A DNA stretch of 64,000 nt. Source: Tenacibaculum agarivorans (GTDB lineage Bacteria; Bacteroidota; Bacteroidia; Flavobacteriales; Flavobacteriaceae). Numbering within the stretch: position 1 is the first letter of the stretch; each line of letters starts with the position of its first letter. The position numbers and the translations under genes are program-made. The DNA lies in the NCBI RefSeq assembly GCF_001936575.1, contig NZ_MSMP01000007.1:154513-218512 (forward strand), given 5' to 3'. Shown here piece after piece: positions 52,020-61,117 of this stretch. The notes under the pieces were generated by a model. That model was not told where the DNA came from, did not search any database, and saw nothing but the letters and a program-made list of their open reading frames with translations.

Positions 52020-54161
52020 TTATTCTTTTACAAAAATCTTATTGCTAGTTACCTCTGGCGAAACTACTTTTACCACATAATTACCCGCATTTAAATCATT
52101 AATAGGAAATGTTGCTATGCTTCCTTCTATAAATTTATTCAATTCAAAAGACGCAACTCTCGCTCCTAAAATAGAGTAAATTTCTACAGAAGCCTCCTTA
52201 AAATTAAATGTATCATTAAAAAGAATACTAAACTTATCTTTTACAGGATTGGGATATAAAACACCTATACCCTCTTCTTTTACAACTACATCATTATTAC
52301 TTAAAGTTGCTCCAGTATCTTCTATAGCATCAATACCTGCAGTCCATTTTGTACCTCCAAATTCGTAAGCACCTAAATCTGGCGCACTTCCATTAAATGA
52401 TTTTGAAAAACCAGCAACTACTACTCCATTATCTACTACCGCACTTGATGTTAGCGGAGTAAAATCTTGAGCATTAGCATCGGTAAACGGTGAAGTGGCA
52501 CTGATTAAATTATCTTTAACATCAAAACCTGTTCCATCAAACCAATCTCCAACATTTGAGTAGTTGTTATACACTCTATTGTTTTTTTGCTCATATCCAT
52601 TAACCCAAGACGCCATAGCTTGACCACAGTTCCATAATGTATTATGAAAGAAATCCAAATTCCAATTTGCCCAATTCACCTGATAACCCGACCAAGATAC
52701 ATTCCATACTACATTATGATGTACTACATATCCCTTACTATTGTTATCTAAATAAATTCCAGCTGCCTTTGTTCCAGCATAAGAAGGTGGTTTAGAATCA
52801 TGAAACCAATTATGATGAACTTCAGTTCTTTTTAAATCATTATTCCCAACGGTATAAAATACTCCAGAATCAGCATTTATCAATTGAGCTTTAGATACAT
52901 CATTATACGCAACCTCACAATTATCTCCACTTACATAAATTCCATCACGACCAGAATTTACTACTTTATTTTTCAGAACTTTTACATTATTAGCTGTAGA
53001 CCTGATTGGTGTTGCATGAATTCCTAAATAGTCGATATTAGAAATTGTATTTTTTTCTATAATAGAATTATGTGCTTTTGCCCAATTTTGAACTGAAATT
53101 CCGTTAGCTGAACTATGATCAATAATACAGTTTCTTACAATAGTATTAGGACCTAAAACTTCTATTGCAGATTCACCAACACCTGCAGAAGTACTTGCTA
53201 AATTATCAAAACCTTCACTTCCGTGAATGATCTTATTATTTTCAAAAATATTGAAACCTCCTCTAATTTTTACGCTTCCCCCAAAAAACTCAATACCCTC
53301 AATACGTATATAATCACCTTTTAATTCTGCAGTAAATTTATGCGTTGCATATTCTACTGAATTGTCTTTGGGTTTAGTTCCATCTGCAGTTTGAAAAAAT
53401 ACTGTTTTTGTTTCGTGGTTGTAATACCATTCTCTACCATAATCTAATGCTTCCAGCTTATTGAACAAATATAGCTGACCTCTATGCCCATTTCTTAAAA
53501 TAGTAGGATTATGAGGGTCAAATGGCCATTTGTTGATATTAACTCCTACGTGTTCTATTCTATTTGCATTACTATTTGTAATTTTTCTTGTCCAACTCGT
53601 TCCAGAATGTCCTCCTATATAGTACACTAACCCTCCTGTCCAATCAAAATTAGGAACATCAGGAACTACAAAATAGTTACTTCCTCCACTATCTATAAAT
53701 TTACAATCTACGGTAAATCTATTATTATCTTCATTATTCGGCCATCTCGCTAAATCCATGTGTTCGCCATTGTGATATACATTTCTAAATCTTTCATCTA
53801 TAGTCATATTTACAGAAGTTTTGTAAATATTTCCTGAGTGATTTTGCCAACCGTTAATATATTTTGTTGCTTTTATTTTTACAGTTTCACCAGCTGCTGC
53901 TTTAAATGTTAGATAATTGCCAGCGGAACCGTCTTTATTTACTATTAATTGTTCATTATAAACTCCTCCTTTTATAATACAAGTACTTCCAGGAGTCATA
54001 AGAGATACAGCTTTGTTAAACGTCTTAAAAGGACTCGTTGCTGTACCTGAATTCGTATCGCTACCATTAGTAGCCACATAATAGGTGCTTTGCGCCATCA
54101 ATGCTACACTCGCATTTATAAAAAACAAGATAGCTAAAACGTTGTAGTAGTTATTTTTCAT
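52020..54161 (-). CDS. Secreted right-handed beta-helix protein with T9SS signal
   Basis: 713 residues. A signal peptide (ending ASVALMAQ) leads to YYVATNGSDTNSGTATSPFK, the usual opening of DUF1565/parallel beta-helix proteins. Many short rungs with Asn/Gly turns follow (VLKNKVVNSGRDGIYVSGDN; HHNVVWNVSWSGYQVNWAN). The end is a type IX secretion domain (VLYPNPVKDKFSILFND ... NKIFVKE). The fold is shared by polysaccharide lyases and some glycosidases, so a polysaccharide target is plausible. I see no family-specific catalytic residues I can name. Confidence 0.85.
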   Translation of the reverse strand: MKNNYYNVLAILFFINASVALMAQSTYYVATNGSDTNSGTATSPFKTFNKAVSLMTPGSTCIIKGGVYNEQLIVNKDGSAGNYLTFKAAAGETVKIKATKYINGWQNHSGNIYKTSVNMTIDERFRNVYHNGEHMDLARWPNNEDNNRFTVDCKFIDSGGSNYFVVPDVPNFDWTGGLVYYIGGHSGTSWTRKITNSNANRIEHVGVNINKWPFDPHNPTILRNGHRGQLYLFNKLEALDYGREWYYNHETKTVFFQTADGTKPKDNSVEYATHKFTAELKGDYIRIEGIEFFGGSVKIRGGFNIFENNKIIHGSEGFDNLASTSAGVGESAIEVLGPNTIVRNCIIDHSSANGISVQNWAKAHNSIIEKNTISNIDYLGIHATPIRSTANNVKVLKNKVVNSGRDGIYVSGDNCEVAYNDVSKAQLINADSGVFYTVGNNDLKRTEVHHNWFHDSKPPSYAGTKAAGIYLDNNSKGYVVHHNVVWNVSWSGYQVNWANWNLDFFHNTLWNCGQAMASWVNGYEQKNNRVYNNYSNVGDWFDGTGFDVKDNLISATSPFTDANAQDFTPLTSSAVVDNGVVVAGFSKSFNGSAPDLGAYEFGGTKWTAGIDAIEDTGATLSNNDVVVKEEGIGVLYPNPVKDKFSILFNDTFNFKEASVEIYSILGARVASFELNKFIEGSIATFPINDLNAGNYVVKVVSPEVTSNKIFVKE

Positions 54162-54270
54162 GGTTGTAGAGATTATTTTCTAAACAAACGTATGTCTCTC
54201 TTTTGTAGTATGTATGACACAAAAAACATAAACATTTGTTAATCTTAAAACAGTTTTTTCACTATCTAAC

Positions 54271-54297
54271 GCAACCTTTTCATCTTTTCTAGATTAC
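54271..54297 (+). promoter_or_regulatory. ECF-type promoter, copy 1
   Basis: GCAACC (54271-54276), 13 nt, TAGATTAC (54290-54297). The same pair with the same spacing occurs at 56420-56446. GCAACC resembles an ECF -35 (AAC core), unlike the primary-sigma TTTG/TAnnTTTG. The lipoprotein ATG is 41 nt downstream. Confidence 0.65.
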
Positions 54298-54337
54298 ACT
54301 AAAAGAGTTTAACAAAATAGACTAAAATATTCATCAT

Positions 54338-55255
54338 ATGAAAACTTTCAATCTTGCCTTTACTATTGTAATCATACTATTAACTAGTATTTCTTGCTCA
54401 ACTAGTTTAGATAATGAACCTAATGACAATTCAACAACTACATTAAAATTACATTCCATTACAACTGAAACCTTTCAAAATGATGTTTATATAAGCTATT
54501 ACATTATAAATTTTCAGAATAATAAAGTCATCAATACTGAGAGTAACAATGGTGCTTCTAGTACATATTTATATAATGGAGATTTAGTTTCTAAGGTTAT
54601 GGCATACCAATCAAATGGTAACTTAAGTTACTCTTTAAATTATACATACGATAATTCTGGACGATTACTTCATAAAAAATATATGCTTACTCCTGAAGAC
54701 ATTAACCACGAACACATTATTACATATAACGATGCTGACAAAACAATTCAATTTGACCTTACTTGGACAGATGGAGCCTCTAATCAAAGAAAAATTACTC
54801 TTGATAATACTAATGTAGTTCAATCTGAAGTTTTAGATAATTCTTCTGTAAGAACATATACGTATGCTAATAATAATGTAGTGGATATCACTAACGAAAT
54901 GGATGGACAGATTATTGATAAAGCTGAATTTCAATATTTAAATAAGGAGGTATCTGAATTTTATCAATATCAGAAATTCCTATATGGAGACCAATGGAAA
55001 AATAATATAATATTGAATAGACAATTTGGATATGGTAGTCGTGAAGCACATCAATTTAGCAATCATTATGTATCTAACTATATAGTTACCCATTACGATT
55101 CTTCTGGCAAAATTGAATTCAAGGGAAATTTCACATATGAATTTGACGACAATAATCATATTATTAAACAGGTAGAAAATGGTATTGTAATAGATACAGA
55201 CAAGCCTAACAATGTTAACACTTATAAACATATAACAACTTATATTTATGAATAA
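54338..55255 (+). CDS. Lipoprotein with YD-like repeats (array copy 1, intact)
   Basis: 305 residues: a lipoprotein signal (TSISCS, Cys about 21), a Thr/Asn linker, then a beta-rich domain starting TLKLHSITTETFQNDVYISY with YDNSGRLLHKKYM and TYEFDDNNHIIKQ. The next gene (55526) is a paralogue that begins at the same KLHSI. An ECF-type promoter stands just before it, matching the one that leads into the sigma gene 2.3 kb away. It is therefore a probable target of that sigma factor. Surface or periplasmic role; molecular function unknown. Confidence 0.8.
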   Translation: MKTFNLAFTIVIILLTSISCSTSLDNEPNDNSTTTLKLHSITTETFQNDVYISYYIINFQNNKVINTESNNGASSTYLYNGDLVSKVMAYQSNGNLSYSLNYTYDNSGRLLHKKYMLTPEDINHEHIITYNDADKTIQFDLTWTDGASNQRKITLDNTNVVQSEVLDNSSVRTYTYANNNVVDITNEMDGQIIDKAEFQYLNKEVSEFYQYQKFLYGDQWKNNIILNRQFGYGSREAHQFSNHYVSNYIVTHYDSSGKIEFKGNFTYEFDDNNHIIKQVENGIVIDTDKPNNVNTYKHITTYIYE

Positions 55256-55289
55256 GAGTCTATATATAATGCAACAAAATGCTATGAAA

Positions 55290-55341
55290 ATTTAATCAAC
55301 TAATCACAACTTCTCAAAGTGTCTTTATTTAAGGCACTTTG
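55290..55341 (+). other. Hairpin and vestige of the sigma gene 5' end
   Basis: CAAAGTGTC (55315-55323) pairs with GGCACTTTG (55333-55341), a possible terminator for copy 1. The flanking TTAATCAACT ... CACAACTTCTC and CTTCTCAAAGTGTCTT closely match the beginning of the ECF sigma gene (56640-56690) with a 13-nt internal gap. This suggests a duplicated remnant. Confidence 0.5.
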
Positions 55342-55451
55342 ATTATTATTATCATATACTTGGATACTTAAAAACAGTTTACACATACTTTTTATTTAAG
55401 TGTAGAAAAAACATTTATTACTTTAAAATATCTTTTTCAACTATTTTTTAC

Positions 55452-55498
55452 GACCTTTCGTACTTTTTAGATCACAAATAAGAGGGCTTAGTACGAAA
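55452..55498 (+). promoter_or_regulatory. Degenerate ECF-type promoter, copy 2, inside an inverted repeat
   Basis: GACC (55452-55455), 12 nt, TAGATCAC (55468-55475). It keeps the pattern of copies 1 and 3 but has lost CA of GCAACC, one spacer base and a -10 base. TTTCGTAC (55456-55463) and GTACGAAA (55491-55498) form an 8-bp inverted repeat absent from the other copies. Confidence 0.5.
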
Positions 55499-55525
55499 GC
55501 TATTTTTTTAGATATCCATGACGCA

Positions 55526-56368
55526 ATGAAGTTACACTCAATACAGCACGAAGTTTATAAAAACGATGATTATCTATGGAAACATACTGAATATTTTAAA
55601 AATAATAAGTTAGTCCAATTCGATAATATGAGTGGAGCTATTAGAAAGTACACCTATGAAAAAGGCTTACTTTCTGAGATTTATGTATATGATCTTAATG
55701 GTAATTTAGAGGAGACTATTAGTTATTCGTACGACAACTTAGGAAAAATTATACATAAAGAATACTTTCAACATCTTAACAATACACATTTTAAATACGA
55801 TGTTGATTATCAAGACCCTAACAATATTATTACTATTTCTCTAATAAGACAAGACGGTAGTATTAATAATCGAAAGATTTTTCTTCATCATAATATAACA
55901 AAGCAAGCTAAAACTTTAATAAATCCTACTAATCAGAACCATAGTTTTGATGAAGAAACTACATATAACAACAACGATAATAATTTAGTTGACATTATTA
56001 ATAAAAGTAATGATCAAATAGAAGATGAAATACAATTCTCTTATCTAGATAAAAAAGTATCAGAACATTACAACTATTACAAGCATCTATTCGGTAGCGC
56101 ATGGAAAAGTAATTTAATTGTAAGTCGTCAATATGGATATCATCTTGATAGAAAAATGTCTCAAGTGAGTGACCAATACATTTCGCGTTATGATAGAAAA
56201 TCATATGACATTGAAGGTAAAGTTACTTATAAAGAATCTGCCACTTATACTTACGAATTCGATAATTATAACAACATCACTAAACAAACAGAAATTCTTG
56301 TTATTACAGATCTTTTTTCAGATCAAACCATAACTTACAAACACATTACTACTTTTAAGTATGAATAA
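55526..56368 (+). pseudogene. Array copy 2: paralogue lacking its signal peptide
   Basis: 280 residues parallel to the lipoprotein at 54338: both share KLHSI, a YxYDNLGKI/YDNSGRL turn, YLDKKVSEHYNYYKHLFGSAW (copy 1: YLNKEVSEFYQYQKFLYG) and a TYEFDNYNNITKQ end. This copy starts exactly where the mature domain starts. The frame upstream of the ATG has no signal sequence or lipobox, and the preceding promoter copy is degenerate. The coding frame is otherwise intact, so the decay is recent or the protein has been kept as a cytoplasmic form. I favour a non-exported, dying paralogue. Confidence 0.65.
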
Positions 56369-56419
56369 GCTGTAATGGTATTCATAATATATTAAAATGT
56401 CTTTTTTTTAATTTCCTAC

Positions 56420-56446
56420 GCAACCTTTTCACTTTTTTTAGATTAC
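56420..56446 (+). promoter_or_regulatory. ECF-type promoter, copy 3
   Basis: GCAACC (56420-56425), 13 nt, TAGATTAC (56439-56446), identical in both boxes and spacing to copy 1. It leads into the 24-codon lipopeptide frame and the sigma gene, so it probably gives autoregulation. Confidence 0.65.
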
Positions 56447-56490
56447 AAGTAAAAGAGATTAAAAAAACAGACTGAAATATATTATTAACC

Positions 56491-56565
56491 ATGGAAAAAC
56501 TAGTCTATACGTTCAGTATTTTATGTAGTATTTTCTTTTTCTCTTGTACATTAGAGGATAAATAA
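56491..56565 (+). pseudogene. 24-codon lipoprotein signal stub (array copy 3)
   Basis: The frame encodes only a lipoprotein signal and a few residues: MEKLVYTFSILCSIFFFSC then TLEDK and a stop. It sits 45 nt after ECF promoter copy 3, where copy 1 has its full lipoprotein gene. Most likely it is the 5' end left after deletion of the rest of a lipoprotein gene. A tiny secreted lipopeptide (CTLEDK) is a less likely alternative. Confidence 0.6.
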
Positions 56566-56626
56566 AGCCGAAAATACTATTAACAAAACTGTAACCCAAT
56601 AACTTTGTGACTAATATATATACCTT

Positions 56627-57166
56627 TTGAATCTAGAAGAATTAATCAACTCATGTGGAAAAGGAAACACAGCTTCTCAAAGTGTCTTATATCAAACCTA
56701 TAAAGACACTTTGTTTGCTGTTTCATTAAAATATTGTAAAAACCGAGAAGAAGCTCAAGATAATTTACAAGATGCCTTCTTGGAAATATTTAAACGCATT
56801 AAAAAATTTAAACATGTGGGTTCTTTTGAAGGTTGGATGAAAAGGATAACAATTAATAAGGCTATAGATAAGTATAAGAAAAATGTAAAGTCTAAAGATT
56901 TAAATTACCATTCGCTTACACAAGAGGAAGTAGCTATTACTCCCATAGATCAAATACCCTTGGCAACCATTTTAAAGTTTATTCAAAATTTACCAGATCA
57001 GTACCGACTGGTTTTTAATTTATATGAACTTGATGATTTCTCACATCGAGAAATTTCAAAGTTATTAGCCATTTCTGAAGGAACATCAAAATCGAATTTG
57101 AATAGGGCAAAAAAAATTTTAAAGCAAAATATTAACGAATACCATAAACAAGTACATGAAGAATAA
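56627..57166 (+). CDS. ECF RNA polymerase sigma factor
   Basis: 179 residues, sigma-70 ECF type. Region 2 spans about 10-80 with YKDTLFAVSLKYCKNREEAQ and LQDAFLEIFKRIKKFKHVGS. Region 4 spans about 115-170 with LPDQYRLVFNLYELDDFSHR and SEGTSKSNLNRAKKIL. The start is a TTG at 56627; no in-frame ATG fits. The gene overlaps the barrel/anti-sigma-like gene by 11 nt. An 11-bp inverted repeat CAAAGTGTCTT/AAGACACTTTG (56678-56713) lies inside codons 18-29. It probably reads the GCAACC/TAGATTAC promoters upstream, including its own. Confidence 0.9.
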   Translation: MNLEELINSCGKGNTASQSVLYQTYKDTLFAVSLKYCKNREEAQDNLQDAFLEIFKRIKKFKHVGSFEGWMKRITINKAIDKYKKNVKSKDLNYHSLTQEEVAITPIDQIPLATILKFIQNLPDQYRLVFNLYELDDFSHREISKLLAISEGTSKSNLNRAKKILKQNINEYHKQVHEE

Positions 57167-58430
57167 TAGCGAAGATATAGGATTGGTATTTAAAGATAAA
57201 TTAAATACACTACATGATTCTCCAGATGATTTTCTTTGGGATAGTATAGAACGTAAACTACGTAAAAGAAAGAAAAGAGCACTAGTGATAAAAATTACAA
57301 TTATTTGTTTATTGGTATTTATGGGATTGTTAGCGTCTAAATCGTTTCAAAGCTCAAAAAGTGTAGGAAATCATACGGAGTCTAAACCAACACCAAAAAA
57401 ATTAATCTCTAAAGATCAAGAATCTAGTACCACAGTAAAGCCTGATGATATTGATTCCAATAGAAATCATTACAAACACAAGAATAGTACTACAGATACC
57501 AATAAACAAGATGACAAAAAAATGCAACTAACTACCAAGCAAACTAAACTTCATCAAAAAGGTAAATTAAGTAAGGAACATACTATCCAAAAGGCTAATT
57601 CTACACAGAATATATCATTAGTAATAAACGAAAATATAAGTAGTAAAGATTCAATCCAAATGCTAACTTTACAGTCTAAAGGGTATTCTGGACCTAAAAA
57701 TGTATTTAGCACACTAGACCTCCAAAATAAAGAGCAACAAGAACACTTTAAAAAAGGATTTAGTATTACTTTAAATGGTCAAATCAGTTCATTAAACTTT
57801 TACTCTAAAGGTAATGCTTTATCTCAACGTTTAATTGATAATAAAAAAACAAATAATATATCGTTTAATTATGGAGTGAATGTAAACTATCATATCAATG
57901 ATTATTTCCTACTTCGTGTGGGATTGCATCGATTAAATTTACAATACACCACAAGTGGTATCAATATTTCAGGTAGCAACAGTCAATTGAGTTCCCTTTC
58001 GGATATTCGAAGTTTAACCTCGTCTTTATTCAATCAAAATATTGCTACACTATTCAACAATGATGAACGTATAAACATTACTGAAAAAATAAGTTATCTG
58101 GAAATTCCTATGGAGTTTAAGTACACTTTTATTAGAAAGAAGGTGAATCTAAGTCTTATTGCTGGATATAGTTTTCTCTTTTTAAATGATGCTCAGGTTT
58201 TTGGCGAATCACAAAATACTACTGAATTTCTAATCGGAAATAGTAGTGCATATAACGCTAAAAATTATTCTCTAAACCTAGGATTAGGAAGTACAATTCC
58301 GGTGTATAAAAAACTAGATCTCATTCTGGAATTGAATTATAAAAATTATTTTACCACCTATATTACCAATAGTAACAATTTACAACCTTTTACCTTAAAC
58401 CTGAATACTGGGATTCGATATAAATTTTAA
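57156..58430 (+). CDS. Dual membrane-spanning anti-sigma-like protein with barrel domain
   Basis: 424 residues. A cytoplasmic N-terminus of about 40 residues (SPDDFLWDSIERKLRKRKKRA), one inner-membrane helix VIKITIICLLVFMGLLA (about 44-60), a Ser/Lys/Thr-rich periplasmic linker of about 130 residues, then an outer-membrane barrel domain (about 200-424, ending TLNLNTGIRYKF). The combination fits the dual membrane-spanning anti-sigma factors (Dma) described in Bacteroides: outer-membrane state is passed through the linker to a cytoplasmic sigma-binding part. The overlapping ECF sigma gene supports that. The sigma-binding segment is short and not a classical zinc anti-sigma domain. Confidence 0.8.
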   Translation: MKNNSEDIGLVFKDKLNTLHDSPDDFLWDSIERKLRKRKKRALVIKITIICLLVFMGLLASKSFQSSKSVGNHTESKPTPKKLISKDQESSTTVKPDDIDSNRNHYKHKNSTTDTNKQDDKKMQLTTKQTKLHQKGKLSKEHTIQKANSTQNISLVINENISSKDSIQMLTLQSKGYSGPKNVFSTLDLQNKEQQEHFKKGFSITLNGQISSLNFYSKGNALSQRLIDNKKTNNISFNYGVNVNYHINDYFLLRVGLHRLNLQYTTSGINISGSNSQLSSLSDIRSLTSSLFNQNIATLFNNDERINITEKISYLEIPMEFKYTFIRKKVNLSLIAGYSFLFLNDAQVFGESQNTTEFLIGNSSAYNAKNYSLNLGLGSTIPVYKKLDLILELNYKNYFTTYITNSNNLQPFTLNLNTGIRYKF

Positions 58431-58508
58431 TTTTTATGTTGAATTGATCACAAAATCTATAATAAATTAACGCTGCTTTTTGTTTCTTTGTTGCATTAAA
58501 TTGAAGCA

Positions 58509-59633
58509 TTGAGAATACAGCGTATTACATATGTATCATTAGGTACAAATCAAGGAAATAGAGTCGATAATCTTCAAAAAGCTATTGACGCTATAGCTGA
58601 TGAAATTGGGTCTGTACTCAAAATAGCAGCCATTTATGAAACGCCTGCTCTTGGGTTTACTGGTCACGATTTTTACAATACCTGTATTAAAGTGTCTACC
58701 TATTTACCTCCAGAGGTTTTAATTGCAAAACTTTTGGATATCGAAAAAGAGTTGGGTAGAGTACGTTCTAAAGATGGAGGTTATACTGATCGTTTAATTG
58801 ATCTTGATATTTTATTATTTGATGATGAAATTATCTTTACTGAAGAGCTTATTGTACCACACCCAAGAATGCTTTCTCGTAAGTTTGCGCTTGTCCCTTT
58901 AGCTGAAATTGCAGGTACTGTTTTTCATCCTATTGAAAAAAAGCAGATCAATCATTGTTTAGCACAGTGTACTGACGATTCTGAAATTTCAAAACTAGAT
59001 ATTGTATTACAAAGGCCTATAGCTATTTCCGAAAAATACAATTACATTGCTATTGAAGGAAATATTGGTGCAGGAAAAACCACCTTGGCTCATATGATTT
59101 CTAACGAATACAATGCCAAATTAGTGTTAGAACGTTTTGCTGACAATCCGTTTCTTCCTAAGTTTTATCAAGACCAAGAGCGCTATGCTTTTCCTTTAGA
59201 AATGAGTTTTTTAGCTGATAGATATCAACAGCTTTCTGATGATTTAGCTCAATTTGACTTATTTAAAAACTGTATTGTTTCTGATTATTATATTTTTAAG
59301 TCTTTAATTTTTGCACAAGTAACTCTTCAGAATGATGAGTATGTATTGTACAGAAAGTTATTTGATGTGATGTATAAGGAGATTGTAAAACCTGATTTGT
59401 ATGTGTATTTATATCAGAATACAGATCGCTTATTGCAAAATATCCAAAAGCGTGGTCGCGACTATGAACAAAACATTGAAGCCTCTTACCTAGCTAAAAT
59501 TCATGATGGGTATAGCAACTTTATAAAAACCCAACAGAATTTAAATGTTTTAGTTATTGATGTTTCTGAATTGGATTTTGTACGTCATAAAAAGGATTAT
59601 AAATCTATTTTAAAGCAGATTAGAGATTTTTAG
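58509..59633 (+). CDS. folK: FolK-deoxynucleoside kinase fusion
   Basis: Two enzymes in one 374-residue chain. Residues about 1-160 are 2-amino-4-hydroxy-6-hydroxymethyldihydropteridine pyrophosphokinase: YVSLGTNQGNR, TPALGFTGHDFYN, DRLIDLDILLFDD and VPHPRMLSRKFALVPL. Residues about 177-374 are a deoxynucleoside kinase: P-loop EGNIGAGKTTLA, FYQDQERYAFPLE and the lid KRGRDYEQN. The fusion joins folate and deoxynucleotide supply. Start TTG 58509 gives MRIQRITYVSLGTN. The fusion is known in Flavobacteriia from memory. Confidence 0.9.
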   Translation: MRIQRITYVSLGTNQGNRVDNLQKAIDAIADEIGSVLKIAAIYETPALGFTGHDFYNTCIKVSTYLPPEVLIAKLLDIEKELGRVRSKDGGYTDRLIDLDILLFDDEIIFTEELIVPHPRMLSRKFALVPLAEIAGTVFHPIEKKQINHCLAQCTDDSEISKLDIVLQRPIAISEKYNYIAIEGNIGAGKTTLAHMISNEYNAKLVLERFADNPFLPKFYQDQERYAFPLEMSFLADRYQQLSDDLAQFDLFKNCIVSDYYIFKSLIFAQVTLQNDEYVLYRKLFDVMYKEIVKPDLYVYLYQNTDRLLQNIQKRGRDYEQNIEASYLAKIHDGYSNFIKTQQNLNVLVIDVSELDFVRHKKDYKSILKQIRDF

Positions 59634-59655
59634 AGAAAACAATAACCAGAAATTA

Positions 59656-59687
59656 AAAAAACACTCGAACTAATCGAGTGTTTTTAG
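59656..59687. terminator. Terminator between folK fusion and WG-repeat gene
   Basis: AAAAACACTCG/CGAGTGTTTTT stem with an 8-nt loop; usable on both strands. Confidence 0.85.
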
Positions 59688-59707
59688 ATTGTTTTTTTGT
59701 ACGAAAA

Positions 59708-60958
59708 TCATTCTGCAAACCTAATCATACCTTCACTTTCATACCACATTTGCTTCTGCTTGATAGGAACTATTTCCTTGCCTTTTTTATTTATATAGCC
59801 AAACTTATCTCCTATTCGTACAAAAGCTAAACCATTTAAAAAAGGTAATACAGAATCATAAATAGCGGGTATAACAATTTTTCCCTTTTTGTTAATAAAC
59901 CCATCTTTACCTTCTTTAGTTGTATAAACTGCTAAATTTTCAGAGAAAAAAGGATAGCTATTGGGATTTAATTTAAAATCGATCTTAATTTTATTTTTTG
60001 TGTTAATACATCCAAAAAAGTCTCCTTTTTTTACAAAAGCCAGACCATCTAAAAATGTATAAGCCTCATCATACTCAAAAGGTATCTTTATTTCATTATT
60101 CTTATTAATAAATCCCCATTTCTTTCCTTTTTTTACAGGTATTAGGTTTTCCGTAATATGAAAACCTATTTTATCATATTCTATAGGTATAGCTTCCTTT
60201 CCTTTATTATCTATAAAACCCCACTTACCATCTTTAGCTACAGCGTAAAAATTTTTATCGCTAACATAATACAGTTTATCATATCTTGGTTCTATTATGA
60301 TTTCTTTCTTTAAATTCATTAAACCGTTTAACTTTCTTCCTTTTACAACTTTTTCAAATTGAAGTAATGAATCAGTTCTAAAAAAATAACTTCGAATGTT
60401 ATAAGTAGTATCTATTTTAAAAAGTTCTCTTCCTTTTTCATTAAGAATCGAATACAGCCCTCCTTTTTCTATTGTACGAAAATTATGAAAACCAAAATTA
60501 CTTATCCTTATGTATTTAAAATCTGTAATAGGTTTTCCGTTACGATCTATCAAACCATATTTTTTACCTTTTTTAGCAATACCCGTATTACCGTAATAAA
60601 AATATGTTTTATCGTAATTTTCGAAAAGTTTTATTCTTCCTTTTTTATCAATAAAACCATATATAGAATCTTGAATAATATTTGCATAATCTCCATAAAA
60701 ATCTGTAGCCATGTTTATTTTTGGCTGTATAATAATTTTTCCTTTTTTATTGAAAAAACCTATTTTACGTGAGTTTTCAGGTTACTTTTCAAAGTAAAGT
60801 TGCCACATTAAATTATCTGCAACAGTATTAGTTTGTGATTTTTCTGGGCTTCTTCCTAAATATTGCATTACATATATATCAGGTGTTATGTTTTTTTGTG
60901 CAAAAACAGTATTCAATAGCAAGGTAAGTGCAAAAAGCACTAAAATTTTATTTTTCAT
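59708..60958 (-). pseudogene. WG-repeat protein gene interrupted by an in-frame stop
   Basis: The whole 417-codon frame runs from ATG 60958 to 59708 with one internal TAA at 60784-60782 (codon 59). Before the stop: signal peptide MKNKILVLFALTLLLNTVFA and DNLMWQLYFEK. After it, in the same frame: RKIGFFNKKGKIIIQPKI and about nine WG repeats such as KWGFIDNKGKEAIPIEYDK and KKWGFINKNNEIKIPFEYDE. WG-repeat proteins form repeat propeller or solenoid folds of unknown function. The ATG at 60712 would give a 334-residue protein without a signal peptide. A nonsense mutation or sequencing error is likely. Confidence 0.75.
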
Positions 60959-61066
60959 TTTAATGTTTAGTTTATTGTAGTAATTTTTATTTAAAAGAAT
61001 ATAAAGAAAGTTACTTTTTAGATTAGACTATTTACTTTTTAATTTTATTAGCTTTTATGTAAATTA

Positions 61067-61100
61067 GAATTAGTACCTGAATTCTTTCAGATACTAATTC
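61067..61100 (-). terminator. Hairpin after the immunity gene
   Basis: On the minus strand GAATTAGTATC...GGTACTAATTC forms an 11-bp stem with a G.T pair. Only a weak TAATTT tail follows, so termination may be inefficient. Confidence 0.5.
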
Positions 61101-61117
61101 AATATTAATATTATTCA

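Noticed and set aside
55398..55405. AAGTGTAG, half of the dyad found near the PAS-LuxR gene
   Set aside because: Only a half-site, in an unrelated region; an 8-mer can occur by chance.
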